Source: Xiamenia xianingshaonis | GTDB lineage: Bacteria > Actinomycetota > Coriobacteriia > Coriobacteriales > Eggerthellaceae | Direction: 5' to 3' | NCBI RefSeq assembly: GCF_017945865.1 | Contig: NZ_CP072829.1 | Location: forward strand, 558,001-622,000 | Length of the DNA: 64,000 nucleotides | In this document: positions 21,452-29,114 of the stretch, piece after piece | Position numbering within the stretch: position 1 is the stretch's first letter | How the letters are laid out: every line of letters starts with the position of its first letter | Made by a program: the position numbers and the translations under genes | Notes under the pieces: model-generated | Told to the model about the DNA's origin: nothing | What the model saw: the letters and a program-made list of their open reading frames with translations, nothing else | Databases searched by the model: none

Positions 21452-21760
21452 GCCGCGCGTCGGCCCGATTCGTTTTGTGCACCTGATCAATTTTGCCGGC
21501 CTCCAGTGCGCGGTGCCGCGCGAGACGAGCCGCCCTCGCTTCTGCCGCGCCGCCGCCGACGCCTAGGGCGAACAAGCGGTTTTCCCGTCAATGAACAAAT
21601 GATGTAGAATGCGGCAAATCCTCGGGCTTTCTTCTGCGCGGCCGCGACTTTCCCGTTTTTAGCGTATAGTGAAAAAGCCCCTCGAAGTGAGGGTGGGTGT
21701 TGCCGCCATGCAACGCGTGTTATACCTTCCCATGCTCTGGGAAGAGGAAAGAGGATCAAA
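21452..21760. promoter_or_regulatory. Upstream region and structured leader of the cold-shock gene
   Basis: A TATAGT box at 21665-21670 could start a leader of about 85 nt. The leader holds two hairpins: CCCTC-GAAGT-GAGGG (21679-21693) and TTCCCA-TGCTC-TGGGAA (21727-21743). The second is just upstream of the GAGGAAAGAGGA ribosome site. Long structured leaders that change fold in the cold are typical of csp genes. The first 150 bp of the region show nothing else. Confidence 0.5.
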
Positions 21761-21964
21761 ATGGCGGAAGGCAAAGTTAAGTGGTTCAACCCTGACAAGG
21801 GGTATGGCTTTATCTCCCAGGACGGCGGCGAAGATCTCTTCGTGCACTACTCCGAGATCAAGATGGACGGCTTCAGGACTCTTGAAGAAGGCGAAACGGT
21901 CACCTTCGAGATTACGACGGGTCAGAACGGCAAGCTTCAGGCGAGCAACGTTGAGCGTGCCTAG
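21761..21964 (+). CDS. csp: Cold-shock protein (CspA family)
   Basis: This 67-residue single cold-shock domain has RNP1 KGYGFIS and RNP2 DLFVHYSEI, the nucleic-acid-binding aromatic motifs. It is a small OB-fold RNA/DNA chaperone that melts secondary structure. Full family length, a strong purine-rich ribosome site, a structured leader and an immediate terminator indicate a highly expressed monocistronic gene. Confidence 0.95.
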   Translation: MAEGKVKWFNPDKGYGFISQDGGEDLFVHYSEIKMDGFRTLEEGETVTFEITTGQNGKLQASNVERA

Positions 21965-21990
21965 CACTACGAACGGCTAGCGAACCCAGG

Positions 21991-22012
21991 GCCCCCGCAA
22001 GGGGGCTTTTTT
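21991..22012 (+). terminator. Terminator of the cold-shock gene
   Basis: GCCCCC-GCAA-GGGGGC (21991-22006) followed by six T. It is a strong intrinsic terminator 27 nt after the stop. Confidence 0.93.
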
Positions 22013-22135
22013 GTTGCCTCGCATCGAACGGCCTGCTGAGAGCTGAGACGGTGTTTGGCACTGGGAAGTTTGACGGGTTCCAAAGTCGTCGGTCGCTCCA
22101 TTTTCGGATTCTCGACGTGCGAAAGCATTTCATCA

Positions 22136-22242
22136 GGCTGCTTGCTGGGAAGGACGGAGCCGAGGTCAAGCCAAAGGCGCCCTTGAGACTGTGGCTCAAG
22201 GGCGCCGACGCGTCGAGGCGGAGTCTTTCCCAGCAAGCAGCC
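22136..22242. repeat. 107-bp nested inverted repeat between csp and purM
   Basis: Outer 20-nt arms (22136-22155 and 22223-22242) are complementary with one mismatch. Inside lies a perfect 12-bp inverted repeat, GGCGCCCTTGAG (22176-22187) with CTCAAGGGCGCC (22195-22206), around a 7-nt loop. Together they can fold into a long branched hairpin. It lies between two convergent genes and has no U-tract, and csp already has its own terminator. It may be a mobile palindromic unit or a noncoding RNA. Confidence 0.7.
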
Positions 22243-22276
22243 GTCCAGTGGCTTTGGCAAGGCGAGAAGCCTTCTC

Positions 22277-23425
22277 CTACCCCTCGAAGGAATACAACGC
22301 GCCTTTGTGGGCGTAACGGACGATGCCTTCCCCTTCGGTGATCTCGCCTACCCGGTAGGTCTGCTCGCCGGCCGCCTGCAGGGCCGCTTCGACGGCCTGC
22401 ACCTGGTCGGGGGCGACGATGAGCACCATGCCCAGGCCCATGTTGAACGTTTTGAGGGCCTCGGTCTCGTCGAGCGCGGCTGCTTCGCACACGAAGCGGG
22501 CCACCGGCGGCACGGGCCAGTTGCCCAGATCGACCAAGGCGTCGCAGGTTGCAGGCAGGGCGCGGTTGAGGTTTTCGGTGATGCCGCCGCCGGTGATGTG
22601 GGCGAGCGCCCGCACGGCGCCGGGGCATTCGCGCAGCACCGACAGCACCGGCTTCACGTAGATGCGCGTCGGGGCGAGCAGCGCGTCTTCCAGCGCGGCG
22701 CCGCCAAGCTCTTCGCGCTGCAGGCGCAGCTCATAGCGGGTCTTGCCTTCGACGCAGACTTTGCGGGCGAGCGAATAGCCGTTGGAATGCAGGCCGCTCG
22801 AAGCCAGCCCGACGAGCACGTCGCCCGGTTTCACGGACGCGGGATCGAGCATGAGCGGGCGGTCGACGATGCCCACGCAAAAGCCTGAAAGGTCGTAGTC
22901 GCTCGGATCCATGACGCCGGGATGCTCGGCCATTTCGCCGCCGATCAGCGCGCATCCCGCCTGCTTGCAGCCTTCCGCGATGCCGCCGACCACTTCGGCC
23001 ACGGCTTCGGCCTTCAGCTTGCCCACGGCGATGTAGTCCAAGAAGAACAGCGGCTCGGCGCCGGTCGCCAGAATGTCGTTGGCACACATGGCGACCAGGT
23101 CGATGCCGACGGTGCCGTGCTTTTCGGCGATCTGCGCCACCTTCAGCTTCGTGCCCACGCCGTCGGTGCCCGAAACGAGGATGGGGTCTTCCATGTTCTT
23201 CGCCGCGGCGAGGGAGAACAGGCCGCCGAAGCCGCCGATGTCGCCGATGACCTCGGGCCGGTACGTTTCATGCACCGCGCCTTTGATGGCGGCGACGGCG
23301 CGCGCCCCTTCTTCGATGTCCACGCCTGCCTGGGCGTAGGTGACGGTGTCCTCGTTCACCCAGCTCGGCATGGTGGCGTTTTTCTGCTCGCGCGGCGGGC
23401 GCGTGGTGATGCGGTCTTCGGACAT
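22277..23425 (-). CDS. purM: Phosphoribosylformylglycinamidine cyclo-ligase (AIR synthetase)
   Basis: The 382-residue PurM catalyses ATP-dependent ring closure of FGAM to AIR in purine synthesis. Family motifs include GGFGGLFSLAA, LVSGTDGVGTKLKVA, GIDLVAMCANDILATGAEPLFFLDY, LIGGEMAEHPGV, GLASSGLHSNGYSLARKV and AHITGGGITENLNRALP. The start at 23425 was chosen for the GAGGAAG ribosome site and family length. Upstream in-frame sequence is rich in Arg/Pro and unlike PurM. About 35 N-terminal residues precede the usual beginning. It is monocistronic and its neighbours are not purine genes. Confidence 0.95.
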   Translation of the reverse strand: MSEDRITTRPPREQKNATMPSWVNEDTVTYAQAGVDIEEGARAVAAIKGAVHETYRPEVIGDIGGFGGLFSLAAAKNMEDPILVSGTDGVGTKLKVAQIAEKHGTVGIDLVAMCANDILATGAEPLFFLDYIAVGKLKAEAVAEVVGGIAEGCKQAGCALIGGEMAEHPGVMDPSDYDLSGFCVGIVDRPLMLDPASVKPGDVLVGLASSGLHSNGYSLARKVCVEGKTRYELRLQREELGGAALEDALLAPTRIYVKPVLSVLRECPGAVRALAHITGGGITENLNRALPATCDALVDLGNWPVPPVARFVCEAAALDETEALKTFNMGLGMVLIVAPDQVQAVEAALQAAGEQTYRVGEITEGEGIVRYAHKGALYSFEG

Positions 23426-23659
23426 GGCGCTTCCTCTCGTTCGATGCGAACCTCCGGCCTGCCTGCCGGGTTGTCTGCAAAAACCACAGCATACCAGATT
23501 GCCCCGGCTCGGTCGGTCGCCAGTTGCGCTCGGCCGCAAAACTACGCAGGGCCTTGTCGGCGCGCCGGCGCAGGGAAGCCGAGCAGGCCGCGCCGGCTGC
23601 GCTTGGACTCCGCCCCGCTCGACCGACGCTTCGCCTTCAGGCTGCGTCGGCAAGGCTGC

Positions 23660-24280
23660 TTATTGTTCGGTGCTGCCCGCTTCCGGGCTCTGCGATGCGG
23701 CGGCCGGCGTTTCGCCGATGTGCTGCGGCCCTGCCGGTCCGGCACCCTTTTCGTCTCGCAGCCAGTCTGGCGTCGGGTCTTCGCCGCTGCCGGGCGGTTC
23801 TTGCTGCGGCTTGTCGGGCAATGCGAGAAACGTCTCCACGACGCGGTCTTTCACCGTTTCGTAGGCTTCGGGCAAATCGTCGATGCGGCCTTGCATCGTC
23901 AGCGCCACCAGGATGCGCAGCGCCAGGTCGGGCTGGGCCGATGACAGCGGCGTCAGCTCCAGTCCGTTCTTGTCCCAGTGGCACAGCGCCAAATCGCCTT
24001 CTGAAAAGCCCGGCGGCAGCACCACCTGGGGGACGGACGACGGCGCACGTCCGCATTCCTCGGCTTCGACGGACGGTTCGACGAGCAGCAGGAACGGGTC
24101 GATGCCCAGCACGCTGGCAATGCGTCCGACGTTGTTGATGCTGACATTGATGCGCTGCTGCTCGATGCCGCCGATATAGGTGCGATGCATCGAGCATCTG
24201 TTCGCGAGCTCTTCCTGTGTGAGCCCAGCCTGCTTTCGATAGAGTCGCAGGTTGCGGCCGATGGTTGTCCGAGGCTCCAT
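23660..24280 (-). CDS. XRE-family transcriptional regulator (C-protein-like HTH)
   Basis: The 206-residue protein has an N-terminal HTH (residues 8-62: IGRNLRLYRKQAGLTQEELANRCSMHRTYIGGIEQQRINVSI...). It is close in pattern to restriction-modification controller proteins. A 90-residue acidic middle region and a disordered Pro/Glu/Gln-rich tail follow. No restriction or methylase gene is nearby, so it is more likely a stand-alone regulator. A small conserved-looking segment (LALRILVALTMQGRIDDLPEAYETVKDRV) suggests a ligand or dimer domain that I do not recognise. Confidence 0.75.
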   Translation of the reverse strand: MEPRTTIGRNLRLYRKQAGLTQEELANRCSMHRTYIGGIEQQRINVSINNVGRIASVLGIDPFLLLVEPSVEAEECGRAPSSVPQVVLPPGFSEGDLALCHWDKNGLELTPLSSAQPDLALRILVALTMQGRIDDLPEAYETVKDRVVETFLALPDKPQQEPPGSGEDPTPDWLRDEKGAGPAGPQHIGETPAAASQSPEAGSTEQ

Positions 24281-24488
24281 GGCTTGTCTCCGATCAGTGT
24301 GTCAGGAGAAGATGAAACCGGAACCTTCGGTCTCGATCTACAGAATATAAATAGCGTTTTTGCAAGGTATAAACAGCAAACGGGGTTGGCAGGCGGGGGA
24401 GGGCGAGAACGATAAAAAGTCTTGAAGTTCCTATGATGACGGACGAAGTGTGCTATCATAGCGAAGCTGCTTCGGCAGAGGCAGACAT

Positions 24489-24565
24489 CGGGTTGTGGCT
24501 CAGCTTGGTAGAGCGCTGCGTTCGGGACGCAGAGGCCGCAGGTTCAAATCCTGTCAACCCGACCA
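24489..24565 (+). tRNA. tRNA-Pro (anticodon CGG)
   Basis: The sequence folds as a full cloverleaf. The acceptor stem pairs CGGGTTG with CAACCCG. The D arm is GCTC...GAGC, and the anticodon stem CTGCG/CGCAG has loop TTCGGGA, giving anticodon CGG. The T arm is GCAGG-TTCAAAT-CCTGT. CCA is encoded (24563-24565). Upstream, TATCAT (24454-24459) may be the -10 box. Confidence 0.95.
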
Positions 24566-24574
24566 TGAACTCGG

Positions 24575-24601
24575 CAGGCCAGGAACTTCCTGGCCTGTTT
24601 T
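24575..24601 (+). terminator. Terminator of tRNA-Pro
   Basis: A perfect ten-bp stem CAGGCCAGGA/TCCTGGCCTG (24575-24584, 24588-24597) is followed by TTTT. It begins 10 nt after the tRNA end. Confidence 0.85.
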
Positions 24602-24715
24602 AGTATGGACGTTGTCAAGCCTGTGGACCATATCGTTGCCAAGCCGTGTATTCTTTATAAGGGTGCGGGGCAATGCAGGCCGAATGTGGTACTCTTCGGA
24701 AGCTGGTTTACGGCT

Positions 24716-24731
24716 GGTGCCACGTGGCACC
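24716..24731. promoter_or_regulatory. 16-bp perfect palindrome in the tatA leader
   Basis: GGTGCCACGTGGCACC is fully self-complementary and lies 25-40 nt before the tatA start. It has no spacer, so it suits a dimeric DNA-binding protein better than an RNA hairpin. No regulator can be assigned. Confidence 0.5.
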
Positions 24732-24755
24732 GCTTCGAATAGTTGGAGGATCCGC

Positions 24756-25022
24756 ATGAAAATCCTTGGAATGGGCGTTCCCGAGCTACTTATCATCCTC
24801 GTGGTGATCCTGCTCATCTTCGGGCCGAAGAACCTGCCAAAACTCGGCAGCGCACTGGGCAAGACGGTCAAGAACCTTCGCGAAGGCATGGGCAGCAACG
24901 AGCTTGAAGATGCCGACGAGGAAGAGGAAGTCTACGAGGAAGAAGTGGTGGAGGAAGAGCCGGCAAAGAAGGAGACTACCACCAAAAAGACCACGACCGT
25001 CAAGAAAAAGAAGGTCGAATAA
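24756..25022 (+). CDS. tatA: Sec-independent (Tat) translocase subunit TatA
   Basis: The 88-residue protein has the TatA plan: a short N-terminal transmembrane helix (VPELLIILVVILLIFGPKNLPKLG), the FGP hinge, an amphipathic helix (SALGKTVKNLREGM) and a charged tail with acidic then Lys/Thr-rich runs. TatA oligomers form the pathway for folded, cofactor-bearing proteins. The Tat-signalled molybdoenzyme at the window start is one candidate client. tatC is not adjacent. GGAGGA precedes the ATG. Confidence 0.92.
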   Translation: MKILGMGVPELLIILVVILLIFGPKNLPKLGSALGKTVKNLREGMGSNELEDADEEEEVYEEEVVEEEPAKKETTTKKTTTVKKKKVE

Positions 25023-25101
25023 CGATTGAAGTTCTTGCGGCCTGCGGCATAAAAGCCCAGGCCGCTTTGGAATACCGGTGCCTTGGCCGGATCAGTTAGC
25101 C

Positions 25102-25130
25102 GCACGCTTGTCCAAGCGTGCCTGTTTTTT
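25102..25130 (+). terminator. Intrinsic terminator in the greA leader
   Basis: A perfect nine-bp stem GCACGCTTG/CAAGCGTGC with a 2-nt loop (25102-25121) precedes TTTTTT (25125-25130). It ends only 15 nt before the greA ATG, just upstream of its GGAGGG ribosome site. It either ends the tatA transcript or attenuates greA. Confidence 0.8.
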
Positions 25131-25145
25131 CACGGAGGGCGATCA

Positions 25146-25628
25146 ATGGCGAGCAACAGCGAGACCATCCTTACCGAAGAAGGCAAAAAGAAGCTCGAAG
25201 AAGAGCTTGACTACCTTGAGACCACGCGCCGCGCCGAGGTGGGCGAGCGCATCAGGGTCGCCCGCGAATTCGGCGACATTTCCGAGAACTCCGAATACGA
25301 CGATGCCAAAAACGAGCAGGGCATGCTTGAGGCCCGCATCAACGAGATCAACCAGATCCTCTCGAACGCCACGGTGGTCAGCACGCCCAAGCGTGGCAAT
25401 TCAGTGCACATCGGCTCGACTGTCAGCGTCGTGATGAACGGAAAGCCGCGCGAGATCACCATCGTTGGCGCGGCGGAAAGCGATCCGGGGCAGAACAAGA
25501 TCTCCAACGAGGCTCCGGTGGGCGCGGCGATTCTGGGCAAGCGCGTCGGCGACGTCATCAACCTCACCGGCCCGACCGGCCTTGCCATCGAAATTGAGAT
25601 CAAGGCCCTCGTCAAGAAAGACAACTAG
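25146..25628 (+). CDS. greA: Transcription elongation factor GreA
   Basis: The 160-residue factor has an N-terminal coiled coil with the acidic tip (FGDISENSEYDDAKNEQG, about 40-57) and a C-terminal FKBP-like domain (ISNEAPVGAAILGKRVGDVINL). It enters the RNA-polymerase secondary channel and stimulates cleavage of backtracked transcripts. The ATG at 25146 is the first start after the leader terminator and has a good ribosome site. Confidence 0.95.
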   Translation: MASNSETILTEEGKKKLEEELDYLETTRRAEVGERIRVAREFGDISENSEYDDAKNEQGMLEARINEINQILSNATVVSTPKRGNSVHIGSTVSVVMNGKPREITIVGAAESDPGQNKISNEAPVGAAILGKRVGDVINLTGPTGLAIEIEIKALVKKDN

Positions 25629-25680
25629 GCGGACGCAGGGTTTCCCGGGCGCACTTGCGCCCGCAATCCGTTCGCATGCA

Positions 25681-25714
25681 AAGCCGACACGGCCGCAAGC
25701 CCGTCGGCTTTCTC
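25681..25714 (+). terminator. Terminator of greA
   Basis: AAGCCGAC (25681-25688) pairs with GTCGGCTT (25703-25710), with an inner GGC/GCC, followed by TTCTC. A second hairpin, GGGCGCA-CT-TGCGCCC, lies at 25647-25662. Confidence 0.65.
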
Positions 25715-25771
25715 ACGTTATAAGGCCCGCCGAAACCAGGCGGCACCCAAACCCAGCTTGAGGAGCAACCC

Positions 25772-27739
25772 ATGGCAGACGAAACGACCGAACCGATCAT
25801 CGAGGACGATCCCATCGAGGTGCGCAAGGCGAAGCGCGCCGCCCTCATCGCGGCGGGGCGCGATCCTTACGGCAGCCGCTTCGACTACTCCCATCACGTC
25901 GAAGAGCTGGTCGAGAAATACGCCGGCCTGGCAGACGGCGAATCGACCGAAGACGAGGTGCGCGTGGCGGGCCGCATCATGGCCCGGCGCATCCAGGGCA
26001 AGATCGCGTTTCTGGAGCTGGCCGACGCCACCGGCAAGATGCAGCTGTTCTGCCGCGTGAACGCGCTCGGCGACGAGGCCTATGCGGAGTTGTGCGACCT
26101 TGACCTGGGCGATTGGATCGGCGTCGACGGCACCATGATGCGCACCAAGCGCGGGCAGCTCTCCGTCGCGGTTGCGTCGTTCACGCTTCTGTCCAAGGCG
26201 CTGCGTCCTTTGCCGGAAAAGTTCCACGGCCTGGCCGACAAAGAGACCCGTTACCGCCAGCGCTACGTCGACCTCATCGTGAACCCCGAGGTGCGCGACA
26301 CGTTCGCCAAACGCAGCGCCATCGTGTCGGCCATCCGCCGCTACATGGAAGGCGAAGGCTTCATGGAGGTGGAAACGCCGTTTCTGCACTCCATCATCGG
26401 CGGCGCGAACGCCAAGCCCTTCGTCACGCACTTCAACGCCCTCGACCGGGACTATTACCTGCGCATCGCCACCGAGCTGCCGCTCAAGCGCCTGCTCGTC
26501 GGCGGCTTCGAGAAGGTTTTCGAAATCGGCCGCCAGTTCCGCAACGAGGGCATGGACCCCTACCACAACCCCGAGTTCACCACGATGGAAGCCTACCAGG
26601 CGTTTTCCGACCTCGACGGCATGATGGACCTCACGGAAGGCTGCATCAAGGCGGCGGCCCAGGCGTCGTGCGGCACGCTGCAGGTGGAATACCAGGGCCA
26701 GACGCTTGATCTGGGGGGCTCGTGGCGCCGCGCGTCGATGATCGAGCTTGCCACCGAAGGCGCCGGCGAGCCGATCGACTTTTCGCGCACCCGCGAAGAG
26801 CTGGTCGCCATCCTTGAGCGCGAAGGGGGGCACGCCGAGGCCGCGTGGGGCAAAGGCAAGCTCATTGCGGAGATCTTCGAGGCCGTGGCGGAAGAGAAGC
26901 TCATCGAGCCGACGTTCGTGATCGACCATCCGCTGGAGGTGTCGCCGCTTGCGAAGAAGCGCCCGGACAACCCCGAGCTGACCCAGCGCTTCGAGCTGTT
27001 CATCTGCGGCCATGAGTACGCCAATGCGTTCACCGAGCTGAACGACCCCGTTGACCAGGCCGAACGCTTCCACGCCCAGGTTGAAGCGAAGGACATGGGC
27101 GACGACGAGGCCATGGGCTTCGACGCCGACTACATCCGCGCCCTCGAATACGGCATGCCGCCGGCGGGCGGCGTGGGCATCGGCATCGATCGCTTGGTCA
27201 TGTTGCTGACCGACTCGGCCACCATCCGCGACGTGCTGCTGTTTCCGCACATGCGCGAAGAGGCGCTGGCCGGGGCGAAGGTGGCGGACGCGAGCGCTGC
27301 GGCGCCGGCGGCAGACGCCTTGCCGGTCGCTCGCGGCGCCGAGGAGATCGACCTTTCCCAAGCGGTCATTGAGCCCTTATTCGCCGACGAGGTCGACTTC
27401 GACACGTTCAGCAAGTCGGATTTCCGCGCCGTGAAGGTGCTTGCGTGCGAGGCGGTGCCGAAATCCAAGAAGCTGCTGCGATTCACGCTCGACGACGGCA
27501 CGGGCGAGCCGCGCACCATCCTGTCGGGTATCCACGCCTACTACGAGCCGGAAGACCTGGTCGGACGCACGTGCATCGCCATCACGAACCTGCCGCCGCG
27601 CAAGATGATGGGCGTCGACTCGTGTGGCATGCTCATTTCGGCCGTCCACGAGACGCAGGTCGAGGGCGGCGAGAAAGAAGAGCGCCTGAACCTGCTCATG
27701 GTCGACGACCGCATCCCGGCAGGCGCGAAGCTGTACTAG
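25772..27739 (+). CDS. lysS: Lysyl-tRNA synthetase (class II) with C-terminal tRNA-binding domain
   Basis: The 655-residue protein begins with the anticodon-binding OB fold ([23 protein letters not shown]). The class II catalytic core carries motif 2 ([23 protein letters not shown]) and motif 3 ([26 protein letters not shown]), ending near residue 495. Bacterial LysRS usually stops there. Here about 110 more residues (about 540-655: [27 protein letters not shown] ... [19 protein letters not shown]) match the Trbp111/MetRS-C EMAP-like tRNA-binding domain, after an Ala-rich linker. The extra domain probably raises tRNA affinity. It has an AGGAGC ribosome site and its own terminator. Confidence 0.94.
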   Translation: MADETTEPIIEDDPIEVRKAKRAALIAAGRDPYGSRFDYSHHVEELVEKYAGLADGESTEDEVRVAGRIMARRIQGKIAFLELADATGKMQLFCRVNALGDEAYAELCDLDLGDWIGVDGTMMRTKRGQLSVAVASFTLLSKALRPLPEKFHGLADKETRYRQRYVDLIVNPEVRDTFAKRSAIVSAIRRYMEGEGFMEVETPFLHSIIGGANAKPFVTHFNALDRDYYLRIATELPLKRLLVGGFEKVFEIGRQFRNEGMDPYHNPEFTTMEAYQAFSDLDGMMDLTEGCIKAAAQASCGTLQVEYQGQTLDLGGSWRRASMIELATEGAGEPIDFSRTREELVAILEREGGHAEAAWGKGKLIAEIFEAVAEEKLIEPTFVIDHPLEVSPLAKKRPDNPELTQRFELFICGHEYANAFTELNDPVDQAERFHAQVEAKDMGDDEAMGFDADYIRALEYGMPPAGGVGIGIDRLVMLLTDSATIRDVLLFPHMREEALAGAKVADASAAAPAADALPVARGAEEIDLSQAVIEPLFADEVDFDTFSKSDFRAVKVLACEAVPKSKKLLRFTLDDGTGEPRTILSGIHAYYEPEDLVGRTCIAITNLPPRKMMGVDSCGMLISAVHETQVEGGEKEERLNLLMVDDRIPAGAKLY

Positions 27740-27810
27740 CAGCCGGCGCGCCGCGGCTGCGGGCACCCAGGACGCCAGGCCCGCTAGGCGCGGCGTCCGT
27801 CACACTTTCA

Positions 27811-27866
27811 AGCTGGCCGGTCTTCCACGCGGCATCGCGCCGCAGAAAGGCCGGCCGGCTTTTCTT
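27811..27866 (+). terminator. Terminator of lysS
   Basis: A 12-bp stem with G-U pairs (27811-27822 with 27849-27860) encloses a second GCGGC/GCCGC hairpin and is followed by TTTCTTT. Confidence 0.7.
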
Positions 27867-27969
27867 TGCATAGAGAAGCGACAATAGGCAAGCCACTTCT
27901 CGCGCTGCTGATGCGCGGCATGAGCTCTCCAGCAGATAAACAAGCTTCTCAATACGCTTAAATACAAGC

Positions 27970-27975
27970 TATAAT
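27970..27975 (+). promoter_or_regulatory. TATAAT box of the Phd/PemK-type module, with flanking AAGCT repeats
   Basis: A perfect TATAAT lies 38 nt before the antitoxin start. Its surroundings are AT-rich. Direct and inverted copies of AAGCT/AGCTT (27942-27950, 27966-27971, 27977-27983) could be antitoxin operators. A -35 candidate, TTCTCA at about 27946-27951, is poor. Confidence 0.5.
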
Positions 27976-28012
27976 AGAAGCTACTATACAAAAGCAAGCG
28001 AGGAGGTTCGCA

Positions 28013-28282
28013 ATGTCTGCGGTAACCGCAACAGCCGCCGAGGCCCGAGCTAACTTCTCCAAGATCGCGACGCGGGTCTTCGAAAGCGGAAAGCCCGTGA
28101 CCATTCTCAAGAATTCGAAGCCGTGGGTGACCATATCTCCCATCACCGGCGACTCGCCGGTGACCGCCATCGACTGGAAGGCGCTCGACGTCGTCGAGAT
28201 CGACCCCGACCGCGGCTATGCGGTGCTGCCTGCGGAGTGGGACGACGAAGAAGACGACGGGCTCTACGATGACCTTGCCTAA
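28013..28282 (+). CDS. Phd/YefM-family antitoxin
   Basis: The 89-residue protein has the Phd/YefM N-terminal fold: VTATAAEARANFSKIATRVFESGKPVTILKNSKPWVTISPI (about 4-45). Its acidic C-terminus (EWDDEEDDGLYDD) would occupy the toxin's active site. AGGAGG precedes the ATG. The toxin start lies inside its 3' end (14-nt overlap). Confidence 0.85.
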   Translation: MSAVTATAAEARANFSKIATRVFESGKPVTILKNSKPWVTISPITGDSPVTAIDWKALDVVEIDPDRGYAVLPAEWDDEEDDGLYDDLA

Positions 28283-28616
28283 GCAGGTTGAGCCGGGAAG
28301 CGTGTGGCTCACGTACCTGCACTATTCCGACTTGCCGGATTTGGGGAAGGTCCGGCCTGTTTTGATCGTTGAGGTCTTCGAAGACGCCACGGCGGTCGTT
28401 CTGAAAATTACGAGTAAGGCCGGATCGGGGCCGCGCACGTCTTTGGCGGTTGAAGATTGGGCTTCGTGCGGGTTGAGGAAGCCGTCGTGCATTCGCGTCG
28501 ACGAGATTTTCCGGCTTTCGATCGACGATCTTCTGCGGGACGAGCCGCTAGGGTTCGTCGGGCCTGCTTTTCTGGAAGAGGTTCGCCGGGCCCTCAAGGG
28601 AATGGAGAAGGCGTAG
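28269..28616 (+). CDS. PemK/MazF-like toxin
   Basis: The 115-residue protein starts with a MazF/PemK-like strand pattern (VEPGSVWLTYLHYSDLPDLGKVRPVLIVEVFEDATAVVLKITSK). It continues with a conserved-type LRKPSCIRVDEIFRLSIDDLL segment. Such toxins cut mRNA. Pairing with a Phd/YefM-type antitoxin instead of MazE is a less usual mix, so the family call is by fold pattern. Start ATG at 28269 overlaps the antitoxin gene. Confidence 0.72.
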   Translation: MTLPKQVEPGSVWLTYLHYSDLPDLGKVRPVLIVEVFEDATAVVLKITSKAGSGPRTSLAVEDWASCGLRKPSCIRVDEIFRLSIDDLLRDEPLGFVGPAFLEEVRRALKGMEKA

Positions 28617-28817
28617 CCCTTCGTTTGCTCTGTCGCCTGCAGAGCATCGCCAGTCGTCGTTGGCGGGTTGCGGCGCCCACCCCTTGTCCGGCTCCCCGAG
28701 GTGTCAGTCGCTTGCTTCAGCCCTTCTCTGTCCGAATATCGACAGCAATGGTAGTCTCATTATGCCGCGAACGATGTCGTTCGGCTGACCGCCAGACGTC
28801 GGAGCGAGGTCGGGCCG

Positions 28818-29114
28818 CTAGGCGTGCGCCAAGCCGCGCCTGTCCAGGTATTCGCGCAATGCCGTGCGGTACACGTCCGACTTGCTGCAGCCGTCCATCT
28901 GCGCGGCCTGAAAGGCTCCCCGGAAGTCGGCCGCCTGCAGCACGAACGTCTCGCGCTTGGTGCCGACGTAGTCGAAGGGGGATCCGTCGCGCACTTCGTC
29001 GCCGGCGGAAAACTCGACCTCGTCGTTCTCGTATGCCTGGGCGAGCTCGTCCAGCTCTTCGGCGGTCATGCCGAGCATGGCGTTCAGCTTGTCTTCCAGT
29101 TTCTTCGTTGCCAT
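28818..29114 (-). CDS. Hypothetical 98-residue protein, possible ribbon-helix-helix C-terminus
   Basis: It starts with a Lys-rich helix (MATKKLEDKLNAMLGMTAEELDELAQAYE). An acidic middle and the ending CSKSDVYRTALREYLDRRGLAHA follow. That ending resembles the helix-helix part of CopG-like DNA-binding proteins. GATAGGAGCAG upstream is a good ribosome site. An inverted repeat ATATC-N4-GATAT (29203-29216) about 90 nt upstream may be an operator. No partner gene is clear. Function unknown. Confidence 0.55.
   Translation of the reverse strand: MATKKLEDKLNAMLGMTAEELDELAQAYENDEVEFSAGDEVRDGSPFDYVGTKRETFVLQAADFRGAFQAAQMDGCSKSDVYRTALREYLDRRGLAHA

Noticed and set aside
24710-24740. T-box-like GGCACCGC near tatA
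   Set aside because: No specifier loop or antiterminator, and tatA is not an amino-acid gene; the palindrome explains the sequence better.
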